A program made the translations under genes and the position numbers. The notes beneath the pieces are model-generated. The model was not told where the DNA came from. It saw only the letters and a program-made list of their open reading frames with translations, and did no database searches. From Verrucomicrobiota bacterium (GTDB lineage Bacteria; Verrucomicrobiota; Kiritimatiellia; CAIQIC01; Lenti-01): a DNA stretch of 32,211 nucleotides. The stretch's first letter is position 1, and every line of letters begins with the position of its first letter. Location of the stretch: the NCBI GenBank assembly GCA_031262805.1, contig JAISGX010000105.1, positions 1 through 32,211 on the forward strand, written 5' to 3'. Positions 1 to 8,005 of the stretch are shown here, one piece after another.

Positions 1-573
1 CGCATTGCCGATGTTTCGGGCAACATCACCCCTGCTGAACTGATGATGATTGCCGCACTCGTCAAACAGCGCGCACCCCTGATCTGCTTTGAAATCGGCA
101 CATTCGACGGCCGCACCACGGAGAATATGGCGGCCAACCAGCCGGAAGGAGGCGTCTGCTATACCTTGGATCTTCCTCCCCAGGGAGCAGACCAGGCGGC
201 CCTTCCTTTGGCAGCCGGTGATTTGACGTACATTCGCAAATCCGCTTCCGGCACCCGCATTTCCCCGCAACAGGCTAGGCAAGGACGAATCACCCAGCTC
301 TACGGCGATTCCGGTAGCTTTGATTTCAGCCCCTACTATGGCCGGGTGGATCTCATGTTCGTAGATGGCTCGCATAGTTATGAATATGTTCTCTCGGATA
401 CGGAGCAGGCCTTTCAAATGGTCAAGCCCGGCGGAATCATCCTGTGGCACGATTACAACAGCCGCTGGTGGCCGGGCGTCACCCGTGCCCTCAACGAGTT
501 TCACCGGGATGAGCGTTTTCGAGAAATCCGTAATATTGAAAACACGGCTCTGTGTTTCATGGTGCGGGAATGA
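1..573 (+). CDS. Class I SAM-dependent methyltransferase, 5' end outside window
   Basis: The reading frame is already open at base 1, so the gene begins upstream. The first ATG inside the window, at 43, is probably internal. The visible part carries a SAM-binding motif I (FEIGTFDGRTTENM). It also carries the late block DLMFVDGSHSYEYVLSDTEQ followed by KPGGIILWHDYN, which is typical of the Methyltransf_24 family. These enzymes move a methyl group from SAM to small molecules or sugars; the substrate cannot be told from sequence. The protein ends with the typical last beta strands (TALCFMVRE), so the 3' end looks intact. Its stop overlaps the holA start in an ATGA arrangement, so the two are probably co-translated, although they have no obvious shared role. 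Confidence 0.8.
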   Translation, partial: RIADVSGNITPAELMMIAALVKQRAPLICFEIGTFDGRTTENMAANQPEGGVCYTLDLPPQGADQAALPLAAGDLTYIRKSASGTRISPQQARQGRITQLYGDSGSFDFSPYYGRVDLMFVDGSHSYEYVLSDTEQAFQMVKPGGIILWHDYNSRWWPGVTRALNEFHRDERFREIRNIENTALCFMVRE

Positions 574-1751
574 CGGCGCACAAGGCAAAGGCCGCCGAGG
601 CGGAAGCCGACACAGGGGACGGCCATGCACCAATTTTCCTGGTTTATGGATCCGACGATTTGTCCGCCCTGCGCAAGGCGGACCACTTGGTGGCGTCGTT
701 GTGCCCTCCGGAGGAACAGGCTTTCGGCCTAGAGGTCATCCATCCCGAGGGCGGCGAAAAAACGGCGGATGCCGTCTGCGCCATTTTGCGAAATACCATT
801 GAAGCCCTCTTGACGGCTCCCTTTCTGGGGGGGCGCAAAACCGTCTATCTGAAGGGCGCGCCCTTTTTCGACCCCCTTTCCGAACCCGGCCGCTTTGCCG
901 ATGTGAAGGCGGAAACCGCCCGGCTGGAGGAGGTGTTGAAAAACCGTCTGCCGGACGGGGTCTGCTTCGTCCTGTTGACCTCCAAGGTGAATAAATCCAC
1001 GGCCTTCTATAAAACGTTCAAAAACCGGGGCGAGGTCTTCGTTTTTGAGGAACCGGAAAAAGAAAAAGACGCCCGAACGGACTTTTATCCCCGTGTGGAA
1101 GAGGCACTGAAAGAGCGAGGGCTGAAGCTGTCCGGCGATGTTCTCAACGCCTTGATCGGCCGTACAGGCTACAACCTGCGCCAAGTGGAAATGGAGCTGG
1201 AAAAGCTCTCCCTTTATCTGGGCGAACGCACGACCGCCACGCTGGAGGATATCCAGCTGATGGTGGCGCCCGTCACCGAAAGCAGGTTCTGGGATTTTGC
1301 CGATTCCTTTTGTACCCTGAATCTGGCGAAAACGCTGGCCGTCATGCGGCGGATGTTCATCCAAGGGATCTCCCCCGTGGCGCTGATCGCGAACCTGCAG
1401 ACCACCCTTCGCGACATGGTGGTGTTTTCCGACTGCCTCAAACGTGGCTGGGCACGGCTGAGTGGCTCGCCCGATTGGCCGAAGCTGTCCTGGTTGGTTC
1501 CCCCCGAAGGAGAAGGCGTCCTGGCCGCCCTCGATAACCATCCGCAGAAGATGAATCCGTTTCGTTCCGCGCACGTGGCGGGAAAAGCCAACCGCCTTCC
1601 GTCCGCCCGCTGGTTCCGTTGGCTGAATGCCGCCGTGGATGCTCAATCGGACATGACCGGGGGAGCCGCCGTGGATCCGGCCCTGGTGCTGGAGTTGTTC
1701 GTCATGCGGACCCTCGGCGAGCTGAGTGTGGACAAGCCCGTTTCCCGTTGA
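570..1751 (+). CDS. holA: DNA polymerase III subunit delta
   Basis: Delta is the subunit of the clamp loader that opens the beta sliding clamp. The protein starts with the family pattern IFLVYGSDDLSALRKADHL, ahead of a degenerate AAA+ fold, and continues with a middle section (GYNLRQVEMELEKLSLYLGE) that fits the delta helical domain. A C-terminal helical domain ends near ALVLELFVMRTL. I chose the ATG at 570 because its A overlaps the upstream TGA (ATGA). A GTG at 552 in the same frame would lie inside the methyltransferase gene. At 393 residues it is somewhat longer than the usual 330-350, mainly from an N-terminal extension rich in Ala, Glu and Lys. No Shine-Dalgarno sequence is seen, which fits translational coupling. 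Confidence 0.85.
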   Translation: MTAHKAKAAEAEADTGDGHAPIFLVYGSDDLSALRKADHLVASLCPPEEQAFGLEVIHPEGGEKTADAVCAILRNTIEALLTAPFLGGRKTVYLKGAPFFDPLSEPGRFADVKAETARLEEVLKNRLPDGVCFVLLTSKVNKSTAFYKTFKNRGEVFVFEEPEKEKDARTDFYPRVEEALKERGLKLSGDVLNALIGRTGYNLRQVEMELEKLSLYLGERTTATLEDIQLMVAPVTESRFWDFADSFCTLNLAKTLAVMRRMFIQGISPVALIANLQTTLRDMVVFSDCLKRGWARLSGSPDWPKLSWLVPPEGEGVLAALDNHPQKMNPFRSAHVAGKANRLPSARWFRWLNAAVDAQSDMTGGAAVDPALVLELFVMRTLGELSVDKPVSR

Positions 1752-1995
1752 ACAGCGCACCCATGCCTCCCGGCTTTCCTCGGGCCCATGCACCGCAACC
1801 GGCAAGCCTTCCGCCCCACATGAGTGGCTCGCCATACACCGGGCCATCTGAAAGAGGAAATCCGGCACATTCTGGACTCAACACGCAAAGGCGCTATTTT
1901 CCAGAACGATTCAGGGAGAATCACCGGGGCGGCGACGGAAATCTTCGCCCGGGGATTGACGAACCTCCATTTCGTGCGTATCGTTTCCCCGTATT
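1752..1995. other. Intergenic region before grpE
   Basis: This 244-base stretch has no reading frame with convincing protein character. One frame from 1824 stays open into grpE, but its translation resembles no family and it runs out of frame through the grpE start. I searched by eye for a CIRCE heat-shock operator (TTAGCACTC and its complement) and found none. A possible promoter lies at its right end. Confidence 0.5.
1956..1984 (+). promoter_or_regulatory. Possible sigma-70 type promoter of grpE-dnaJ-glnS
   Basis: TTGACG at 1956-1961 and TATCGT at 1979-1984 are separated by exactly 17 bases. Transcription would begin around 1990-1992, only a few bases before the grpE ATG at 1996. The message would then be nearly leaderless, which agrees with the lack of any ribosome binding site there. 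The -10 box is a poor match, so this is a suggestion only. Confidence 0.35.
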
Positions 1996-2568
1996 ATGAG
2001 CAAGAGCAAGAAAACCCATTCGCCCCATGCCTCGCCTTCATCCGCGAAGGAGCAGGCGCCCCCTCCTCCCACCGAGGACTTGCCGGAGGTTCTTGAGCCC
2101 GAAGAGGTCCTGAGCGCCGAACCCGCGCTCTCGCAGGAAGAGGTGTTGAAAGACCGGTTGTTGCGCCTGCAGGCGGATTTTGACAACTACCGGAAGCGCA
2201 TGGACCGCGAAAAGAAGGACTGGGTGGCCTATGCCAGCGAAAAATTGGTGACGGAACTGCTGCCCATTTTGGACCATTTCGAGTTGGGGCTGGTCAACAG
2301 CCGAAAGAACGAAGCCCCGGATTCCTTGGTCGAAGGCTTCCAGCTGATCTATAACCAGCTGCAGGCCGCTGTGGCCAAAGCCGGTGTCGAACCCATTGAT
2401 GCAGAGGGCCAGGCCTTCGATCCCACCCTACAGGAAGCCATCACCCATATGCCGTCGGAGGACGTCCCGGAAGGCATGGTGATTGCTCAGGTCCGCCGTG
2501 GTTACCGGATGGGCGACAAGCTCCTCCGCGCCGCCCAAGTGGTGGTCTCCTCGGGCCCGGCGGACTAA
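1996..2568 (+). CDS. grpE: Nucleotide exchange factor GrpE
   Basis: GrpE releases ADP from the chaperone DnaK and so drives the folding cycle in the cytoplasm. The 190-residue protein has a disordered Pro/Glu-rich N-terminus (about 1-45). A long coiled-coil helix follows (about 48-85), with the family pattern RLQADFDNYRKRMDREKKD. The beta domain ends in GYRMGDKLLRAAQVVVS, close to the canonical GrpE C-terminus. The start at 1996 gives the usual length, but no Shine-Dalgarno sequence precedes it. dnaJ follows after 56 bases and no dnaK lies between them, so the DnaK partner must be encoded elsewhere. Confidence 0.95.
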   Translation: MSKSKKTHSPHASPSSAKEQAPPPPTEDLPEVLEPEEVLSAEPALSQEEVLKDRLLRLQADFDNYRKRMDREKKDWVAYASEKLVTELLPILDHFELGLVNSRKNEAPDSLVEGFQLIYNQLQAAVAKAGVEPIDAEGQAFDPTLQEAITHMPSEDVPEGMVIAQVRRGYRMGDKLLRAAQVVVSSGPAD

Positions 2569-2624
2569 CCTCCGCCTCCCGCCTGTTTCTTTTTTCCCAA
2601 AAACCCCGGAATCCCTGAGCCCCG

Positions 2625-3830
2625 ATGAGCAAAAAACGCGATTGTTATGACGTTCTGGGCGTGCCGCGCACCGCCTCCGACGAACAAATCAAAAAAGCCT
2701 ATCGCAAACTGGCGATGAAGTATCATCCCGACCGGAACCCCGGCGACAAGGAAGCGGAAGAAAAGTTCAAGGAGACCACCGAGGCCTATGAAATTTTGTG
2801 CCGCGTGGAAACCCGCCAGCGCTACGACCAGTTCGGTTGGGAGGCCTTCGAGCGCGGCCGAAGCGGGTTTGGCGGCATGGGCGGCGGCGGCATTGACCTG
2901 GAAGAGGCCCTTCGCGCCTTTGCGTCCGCCTTCGGCGGGGGCGGCATGGGCGGCGGTATTTTCGAATCCTTTTTCGGCGGCATGGGCCGCAGCGGAACAC
3001 GGCATTCCACCGGTCCCACCCGCGGGGCCGACCTGCGTTATGATATGGAAATCGATTTTGAGGAAGCCGCTTTCGGCTCCAAACGCGAGTTGTCGCTCCA
3101 GATTGTGGAAGACTGTCGGGAATGCAAAGGCACCGGCGCCGCCGGCAACAGCAAGCGCGAAACCTGCCGCCACTGCCGCGGCCAGGGCATGACGATTTCC
3201 TCCAATGGCTTTTTTCAGGTGCGCCAGCCCTGTCCCCATTGCGGCGGCACTGGAGAGGTCGTCAAAACCCCCTGCACGGCCTGCCATGGCGAAGGCCGCG
3301 CCAAAGCGGCACGCAAGCTGGAACTCAGTATCCCGGCGGGTGTGGACACCGGCGCACGCCTGCGCCTTACCGGCAAGGGGGAAGGCGGGGCGCACGGCGG
3401 AGAAGCAGGCGACCTGTTCGTCGTCCTGCACGTTCGCGAGCATGAGCTGTTCAAGCGTGACGGAATGGACACCTTCTGTGACGTGCCCATTCCCTTCCAT
3501 ATTGCCGCTCGCGGTGGTGAGGTGCAGGTGCCCACCCTCCGTGGGGATGTGCCCCTGAAGATTCCGGCCGGCACCCAGGGCGGCAAAACCTTCACCCTTC
3601 CCGGCCTCGGCATGTCCGATGTGCGCGGCCGTTCCACGGGCGACCATCATGTCCGGGTGGGCATCGAAGTTCCGGTGGATCTGCCCCGAAACGCCGGCGA
3701 TCTGCTGGCCGCTTTCGGCGCCTCCCTCACCGAAGCCCAGCATCCCCAATTGGGCAAGGTCCGAAAAAAAGCGAAAAAATTCTATGAACGAAGGGAAGTC
3801 ATGGCTTCCGCAACCGGGAAAACCTCATGA
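2625..3830 (+). CDS. dnaJ: Chaperone protein DnaJ
   Basis: This is the J-domain co-chaperone that brings unfolded clients to DnaK and stimulates its ATPase. The J-domain spans residues 5-70, with the essential HPD at 34-36. A Gly/Phe/Met-rich linker follows (about 80-130). The zinc-binding region has four complete cysteine pairs (164/167, 181/184, 203/206 and 217/220). Two beta-sandwich client-binding domains end near 375. All parts of a type I DnaJ are present at 401 residues. No ribosome binding site is visible at the ATG. The stop overlaps the glnS start (ATGA), so grpE, dnaJ and glnS probably form one transcript. Confidence 0.96.
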   Translation: MSKKRDCYDVLGVPRTASDEQIKKAYRKLAMKYHPDRNPGDKEAEEKFKETTEAYEILCRVETRQRYDQFGWEAFERGRSGFGGMGGGGIDLEEALRAFASAFGGGGMGGGIFESFFGGMGRSGTRHSTGPTRGADLRYDMEIDFEEAAFGSKRELSLQIVEDCRECKGTGAAGNSKRETCRHCRGQGMTISSNGFFQVRQPCPHCGGTGEVVKTPCTACHGEGRAKAARKLELSIPAGVDTGARLRLTGKGEGGAHGGEAGDLFVVLHVREHELFKRDGMDTFCDVPIPFHIAARGGEVQVPTLRGDVPLKIPAGTQGGKTFTLPGLGMSDVRGRSTGDHHVRVGIEVPVDLPRNAGDLLAAFGASLTEAQHPQLGKVRKKAKKFYERREVMASATGKTS

Positions 3831-5473
3831 GCGAATCCTCTCCAGCCAAAACCATGCACTTCATCCGCGAGATCATTGCAGAGGACCGGAGGAGCGGGAA
3901 ATACGACGGGAAAGTCGTCACACGCTTTCCTCCCGAGCCCAACGGCTATCTCCATATCGGCCACGCCAAGGCGATTTGCCTCGATTTCGGCATGGCCATG
4001 GAAAACGGCGCCACCTGCCATTTACGCATGGACGACACCAACCCGGTCAAGGAAGACATCGAATACACCCAGGCCATCCAGGAGGATGTTCGCTGGCTGG
4101 GATTCGACTGGGGCGAGCATTTCTTTTACGCCTCGGACTATTTCGACACCATGTATGAGTTGGCCTGCACCCTCATCCGCGACGGCAACGCCTATGTCTG
4201 CGCCTTGACCGCCGAACAGTGGAAAGAATACCGCGGCACCCCCACCGAGCCCGGACGGGAGTCCCCCTGCCGCAACCGGCCGCCGGAAGAAAGCCTGGCC
4301 CTCTTTGAACGAATGCGCAAAGGAGAGATCCCGGACGGCGAGCTGGTCCTGCGCGCCAAAATCGATATGGCCTCCCCAAACTTGCACATGCGTGATCCCG
4401 TGCTGTACCGCATCCTCCATGCCGCCCATCCCCACACCGGCGACAAGTGGTGCATCTATCCCATGTATGACTTCGCGCATCCCATCGAGGATGCGATCGA
4501 ACAGGTGACCCATTCGCTTTGCACGCTGGAATTCGAAGTGCACCGTCCGCTCTACGACTGGGTCATCGCGGCCTGCAAGATTTTCCCCTCCCGCCAGATT
4601 GAATTTGCCCGCCTGTCGCTCACCTATACGGTCATGAGCAAGCGCAAGCTGCTCGAACTGGTGCAGGGCCGCTATGTCAACGGCTGGGACGATCCGCGCA
4701 TGCCCACCCTTTCCGGCATGCGCCGCCGCGGCATCCCTCCTGCCGCCATCCGGGAATTCTGCGAACGCATCGGCGTCACCAAATATGATTCTCTGACGGA
4801 TGTCGCCCTGCTGGAGCACTGTGTGCGGGATGAACTGAACCATTCGGCGCAGCGCGTCATGGCCGTTCTGGAGCCCCTCCGGCTGGTCATCGAAAATCCG
4901 GAGGATCTTCCCGCCGCCGTTTTCGGCCCCGTCAATCCGGAAAACCCGGAGGCCGGAGAACGTGAAATTCCATTTGAGGCGGAACTGTTCATCGAGCGTG
5001 GAGATTTCGAAGAAGTGCCGCCGCCGAAATACTTCCGCCTATCTCCCGGCGCATCCGTCCGGCTACGGTATGCCGGCTTCTTCACCTGCACCCGCTTCGA
5101 CAAGGAGGCGGACGGACGGGTGAGCGCGGTATACGGACGTTTCACGCCCATGACAGAAAAGGTGAAAGTCAAAGCCACCATCCACTGGGTGCCGGCCACG
5201 GCCGCCAAACCGGTGGAAGTCCGGTTATACGACCGCCTTTTCTCCGTTCCGGAGCCCGATGGCGACAAAGAGGTCGATTTCAAAACCTATTTGAACCCCG
5301 ATTCCCTGAAAACAGTGACGGCCATGGCCGAATCCTCCCTGCTGGAAGCTCTGCCCGGCGATGTCTTCCAGTTCGAACGTCTCGGTTATTTTGCCGCCGA
5401 TCCGGATTCCATGCCCGGCGCACCGGTTTTCAATCGGACCGTCACCCTCAAGGATTCCTGGAAGGTCAGCTAG
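3827..5473 (+). CDS. glnS: Glutamine--tRNA ligase
   Basis: This class I aminoacyl-tRNA synthetase joins glutamine to its tRNA in the cytoplasm. The HIGH signature is at residues 43-46, in the glutaminyl-specific setting [14 protein letters not shown]. The KMSKS-equivalent loop is MSKRK at 270-274. A C-terminal anticodon-binding beta-barrel region covers about 335-548. The 548-residue length is normal for the family. Its presence implies direct charging of tRNA-Gln rather than reliance on the GatCAB amidotransferase route alone. The ATG lies within the dnaJ stop region (4-base overlap), which suggests translational coupling. Confidence 0.96.
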   Translation: MSESSPAKTMHFIREIIAEDRRSGKYDGKVVTRFPPEPNGYLHIGHAKAICLDFGMAMENGATCHLRMDDTNPVKEDIEYTQAIQEDVRWLGFDWGEHFFYASDYFDTMYELACTLIRDGNAYVCALTAEQWKEYRGTPTEPGRESPCRNRPPEESLALFERMRKGEIPDGELVLRAKIDMASPNLHMRDPVLYRILHAAHPHTGDKWCIYPMYDFAHPIEDAIEQVTHSLCTLEFEVHRPLYDWVIAACKIFPSRQIEFARLSLTYTVMSKRKLLELVQGRYVNGWDDPRMPTLSGMRRRGIPPAAIREFCERIGVTKYDSLTDVALLEHCVRDELNHSAQRVMAVLEPLRLVIENPEDLPAAVFGPVNPENPEAGEREIPFEAELFIERGDFEEVPPPKYFRLSPGASVRLRYAGFFTCTRFDKEADGRVSAVYGRFTPMTEKVKVKATIHWVPATAAKPVEVRLYDRLFSVPEPDGDKEVDFKTYLNPDSLKTVTAMAESSLLEALPGDVFQFERLGYFAADPDSMPGAPVFNRTVTLKDSWKVS

Positions 5474-5601
5474 ACTCCCACGGGCTGATATCCATTGTGG
5501 TCGCCCAGAGCCCCCACTCTCTCAACTAGGCGTGCCCAAATTTTCCGGAGCTACGGCCTCTATCTCGACAAACCAGCGGATATGCAAAAAAAGCCTCTGC
5601 T

Positions 5602-5619
5602 GAACGGTACCGACCGTTC
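5602..5619 (-). terminator. Possible terminator of the acyl-CoA synthetase operon
   Basis: A perfect 7-bp inverted repeat (GAACGGT, loop ACCG, ACCGTTC) lies 26 bases beyond the acyl-CoA synthetase stop. Read on the minus strand, it is followed after nine bases by a run of seven T. The gap between stem and T-run is longer than normal, so this is uncertain. The site lies between two convergent genes, where a terminator is expected. Confidence 0.35.
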
Positions 5620-5645
5620 CTCTGCCGGAATGGCATGATTCCCGC

Positions 5646-7328
5646 TCAGTTCTTGGCGGGTGGTGCTTCGTTCCCGCTCTGCTGGCGGATCGCGCTGTGG
5701 CGGATTTTGCCGGAGGCCGTCTTGGGCAACGCGTCCACGAATTCTATCAGGCGGGGATATTTATACGGCGCGGTGATGCGCTTGACGTGGTCCTGTAGCT
5801 CGCGGACCAGCTCGTCGCAAGGTTCATATCCCCGGCCCTTCGCCAAGACAATCGTCGCCTTCACCACCTGGCCTCGCGTCGGGTCCGGCGCCGCCGTCAC
5901 CGCACATTCCAATACGCTCGGATGCTCCATCAGCGCGCTTTCCACCTCGAAGGGACCAATGCGGTAGCCGGAGCACTTGATGATGTCGTCCGAGCGGCCC
6001 ACAAACCAGATGTAGCCGTCGCCGTCACGCCAGGCCATATCCCCCGTGTCATACGTGCCCGCCGGCCAGGAGGCCGCCATGGCCGCCGGATCGCGGTAAT
6101 ACTCGCGAAACAAGCCGAGGGGATGCCGCTTGTCGGTATGCCGAACCACAATCCGCCCCACCACGCCATCTTCGCATGGACGGCCGTTTTCATCCACAAT
6201 TTCCGCATCATACAGAGGCGAAAACATGCCTGTGGACCCCGGTTTGATGGGGTCCCACCCGAAATTGGCAATCAACACGGAGGTTTCTGACTGGCCGAAC
6301 CCCTCCACCAGCTCCATGCCCGTCAGCTTCTTCCATTGGTTGAACACTTCCGGATTCAACGGTTCCCCTGCAATAGAGCATTGCTTGATCGAGGAAAAAT
6401 CATACTTCGCGAGGTCTTCCTTGATCAGGAAGCGGTACAAGGTGGCCGGTGCACAGAACGTCGTCAGCTGGAGCGTTTCCATCACATGCAGCATATGGAG
6501 CGGGTCGAACTTGTTGGTGTCATAGGCCGCCACCACGGCCCCACAGATCCATTGGCCATAGATCTTCCCCCAGCCGAACTTGGCCCAGCCGGAATCGGAT
6601 GCCGTCAAATGAAGACCTCCCTCTTCCACATGCTGCCAGTATTTGGCCGTCACAATGTGTCCGAGAGGATGTGTGCAGTCATGCAAAATCATCTTCGGCA
6701 TGCCCGTTGTTCCCGAGGAAAAATAAATCAGCATCGGATCGTTCCCGCCTGCAAAATCTGCGGGTTTTTCCCACTCCGGCGAAGCTTTTTCCAGCTCCGC
6801 ACGATAATCCAAGAATCCATCCGGCACATTCCCGCCCACAATGGCGCATGTCAGACTCTTGGGACAATCCGGCAGGGCTTCCATGAGGTGGGCCAGGATT
6901 TCCGCATCATCCACGGCCACAATCATGCGGATATCCGCCGCCTTCACGCGGTACACAATGTCCTTCGCCGTCAGCAGGAAGGACGCCGGAATCACCACCG
7001 CGCCGATTTTGTTCAGCGCCAGCATGGTGATCCACACCTCCGGCCGCTGGCGGAGGATCAGCATCACCACATCCCCCTTGCGGATGCCCTGCGCCGCCAG
7101 TAGGTTTGCCGCCTGGTTCGAGAGGCGCTTCAACTCGCCGAAACTGTAGCGCTGGATGTGGTCCTGGTCATCCATCCAGACCAGCGCCGGCTTCGCGTCG
7201 TCCTGTTCCGCCCAGCCATCCACCACATCATAGGCAAAATTGAATCGGGGCGGCACATTCACGGCATAATGAGCCTTGAAATCCTCATACGAGGAAAAAT
7301 CGGTGTGGGGAAGATAGCGTTCGATCAT
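5646..7328 (-). CDS. AMP-forming acyl-CoA synthetase (medium-chain type)
   Basis: This is an ANL-superfamily enzyme that activates a carboxylic acid with ATP and then transfers it to coenzyme A. It shows the P-loop-like motif YFSSGTTGMPKMI (about 207-219), the adenylate-binding GEPLNPEVF and EGFGQSETS, the hinge region TGDMAWRDGDGYIWFVGRSDD, and the terminal catalytic lysine in PKTASGKIRHSAIR. The overall pattern resembles the MACS branch, which uses medium-chain or aromatic acids, rather than classical acetyl-CoA synthetase. The true substrate is not known. At 560 residues it is full length. It begins 17 bases after the XRE-cupin gene on the same strand, so the regulator probably controls it. 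Confidence 0.9.
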   Translation of the reverse strand: MIERYLPHTDFSSYEDFKAHYAVNVPPRFNFAYDVVDGWAEQDDAKPALVWMDDQDHIQRYSFGELKRLSNQAANLLAAQGIRKGDVVMLILRQRPEVWITMLALNKIGAVVIPASFLLTAKDIVYRVKAADIRMIVAVDDAEILAHLMEALPDCPKSLTCAIVGGNVPDGFLDYRAELEKASPEWEKPADFAGGNDPMLIYFSSGTTGMPKMILHDCTHPLGHIVTAKYWQHVEEGGLHLTASDSGWAKFGWGKIYGQWICGAVVAAYDTNKFDPLHMLHVMETLQLTTFCAPATLYRFLIKEDLAKYDFSSIKQCSIAGEPLNPEVFNQWKKLTGMELVEGFGQSETSVLIANFGWDPIKPGSTGMFSPLYDAEIVDENGRPCEDGVVGRIVVRHTDKRHPLGLFREYYRDPAAMAASWPAGTYDTGDMAWRDGDGYIWFVGRSDDIIKCSGYRIGPFEVESALMEHPSVLECAVTAAPDPTRGQVVKATIVLAKGRGYEPCDELVRELQDHVKRITAPYKYPRLIEFVDALPKTASGKIRHSAIRQQSGNEAPPAKN

Positions 7329-7345
7329 GGCCGGATCCCGGAGAA

Positions 7346-7903
7346 TTAGTTTTCAATAACCGTCAGAAACGTCGCCGGAGCGCCCTCGGCCAATTGCCGA
7401 TGGGGCGTCTGCGAATCAAAATATATGGAATCGCCCTTGTGGAGGACGAACGAATGCCGACCCAGCTCGACCCGGATGCTCCCCTCCATCACCAGATTGA
7501 ATTCCTGCCCGTGGTGCGTCACACGGGAAGCTTTTTCATCCTCCTTCTGGTCCGGCGACACCGTCACCAACAGCGGCTCCATGTGGCGGTGGATGAAGTT
7601 CGACGCCAGCGATTCAAACCGATAGCCCGGGAAACGCTCCACATGCGCCCCCTCGCCCGCACGGACCACGGTATACGCCTCCATTCTCGGGGACTCGCCC
7701 GTCAACAGCGCCGTGACATCCACCTGAAAGGCCTCCGCCAGTTCATACAGGACGCCGATGGGCATGGATTCCGCGCCATCTTCATACGCCCGGTATTGTG
7801 CCGCCGGAATGCCGATCTTCTCCGCCACCGCGTCAGGCGAGAGCTCTAGGATTCCCCGCAACTCCCGCACACGGGTCAAAATCAGTTCGGATTGTTTATT
7901 CAT
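7346..7903 (-). CDS. XRE-family regulator with C-terminal cupin domain
   Basis: This 185-residue transcription regulator has an N-terminal helix-turn-helix (about 8-62, with LSPDAVAEKIGIPAAQYRAYEDG). A small-molecule-binding cupin_2 barrel follows (about 110-183, with HHGQEFNLVMEGSIRV and LHKGDSIYFDSQTPHR). Regulators of this build often sense a metabolite through the cupin and control the gene next to them, here an acyl-CoA synthetase. The start at 7903 is supported by AAGGTGA five bases upstream on the minus strand. A good promoter and a perfect inverted repeat lie directly upstream, which suggests autoregulation of the two-gene operon. Confidence 0.88.
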   Translation of the reverse strand: MNKQSELILTRVRELRGILELSPDAVAEKIGIPAAQYRAYEDGAESMPIGVLYELAEAFQVDVTALLTGESPRMEAYTVVRAGEGAHVERFPGYRFESLASNFIHRHMEPLLVTVSPDQKEDEKASRVTHHGQEFNLVMEGSIRVELGRHSFVLHKGDSIYFDSQTPHRQLAEGAPATFLTVIEN

Positions 7904-7912
7904 AAATCACCT

Positions 7913-7930
7913 TGTTTCATCGCAGAAACA
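7913..7930. promoter_or_regulatory. Candidate operator of the XRE-cupin regulator
   Basis: TGTTTC, a spacer of six bases and GAAACA form a perfect 6+6 inverted repeat. It lies between the likely -10 box and the ribosome binding site, so it covers the expected transcription start. A repressor bound here would block the operon, and binding by the regulator encoded immediately downstream is the simplest reading. Confidence 0.5.
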
Positions 7931-7959
7931 TCCTATCTCATGGTCTCTGGACATGCCAA
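7930..7959 (-). promoter_or_regulatory. Promoter of the XRE-cupin / acyl-CoA synthetase operon
   Basis: On the minus strand TTGGCA (7959-7954) and TAGGAT (7935-7930) are separated by 18 bases. A near-identical pair, TTGGTA-18-TAGGAT, stands before the Lrp/AsnC gene in this window, which strengthens both calls. Confidence 0.5.
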
Positions 7960-8005
7960 GAAGGAAAGCCCCGCTTCTCGGGCATCCACCCGCCTCCATG
8001 CAAGT

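Noticed and set aside
729-1868. Long open frame on the minus strand opposite holA
   Set aside because: Its translation is rich in Gly, His, Gln and Arg without domain motifs, and holA on the plus strand has clear family features. GC-rich DNA makes such shadows.
1752-1995. Possible hrcA or CIRCE heat-shock control before grpE
   Set aside because: No TTAGCACTC-type inverted repeat and no HrcA-like translation in this stretch.
2565-3749. Long minus-strand frame opposite dnaJ
   Set aside because: Ala/Gly/His-rich low-complexity translation; dnaJ is unmistakable on the other strand.
7970-7995. GC-rich hairpin after the importer operon
   Set aside because: Only four perfect pairs with a bulge and no T-run; too weak to call a terminator.
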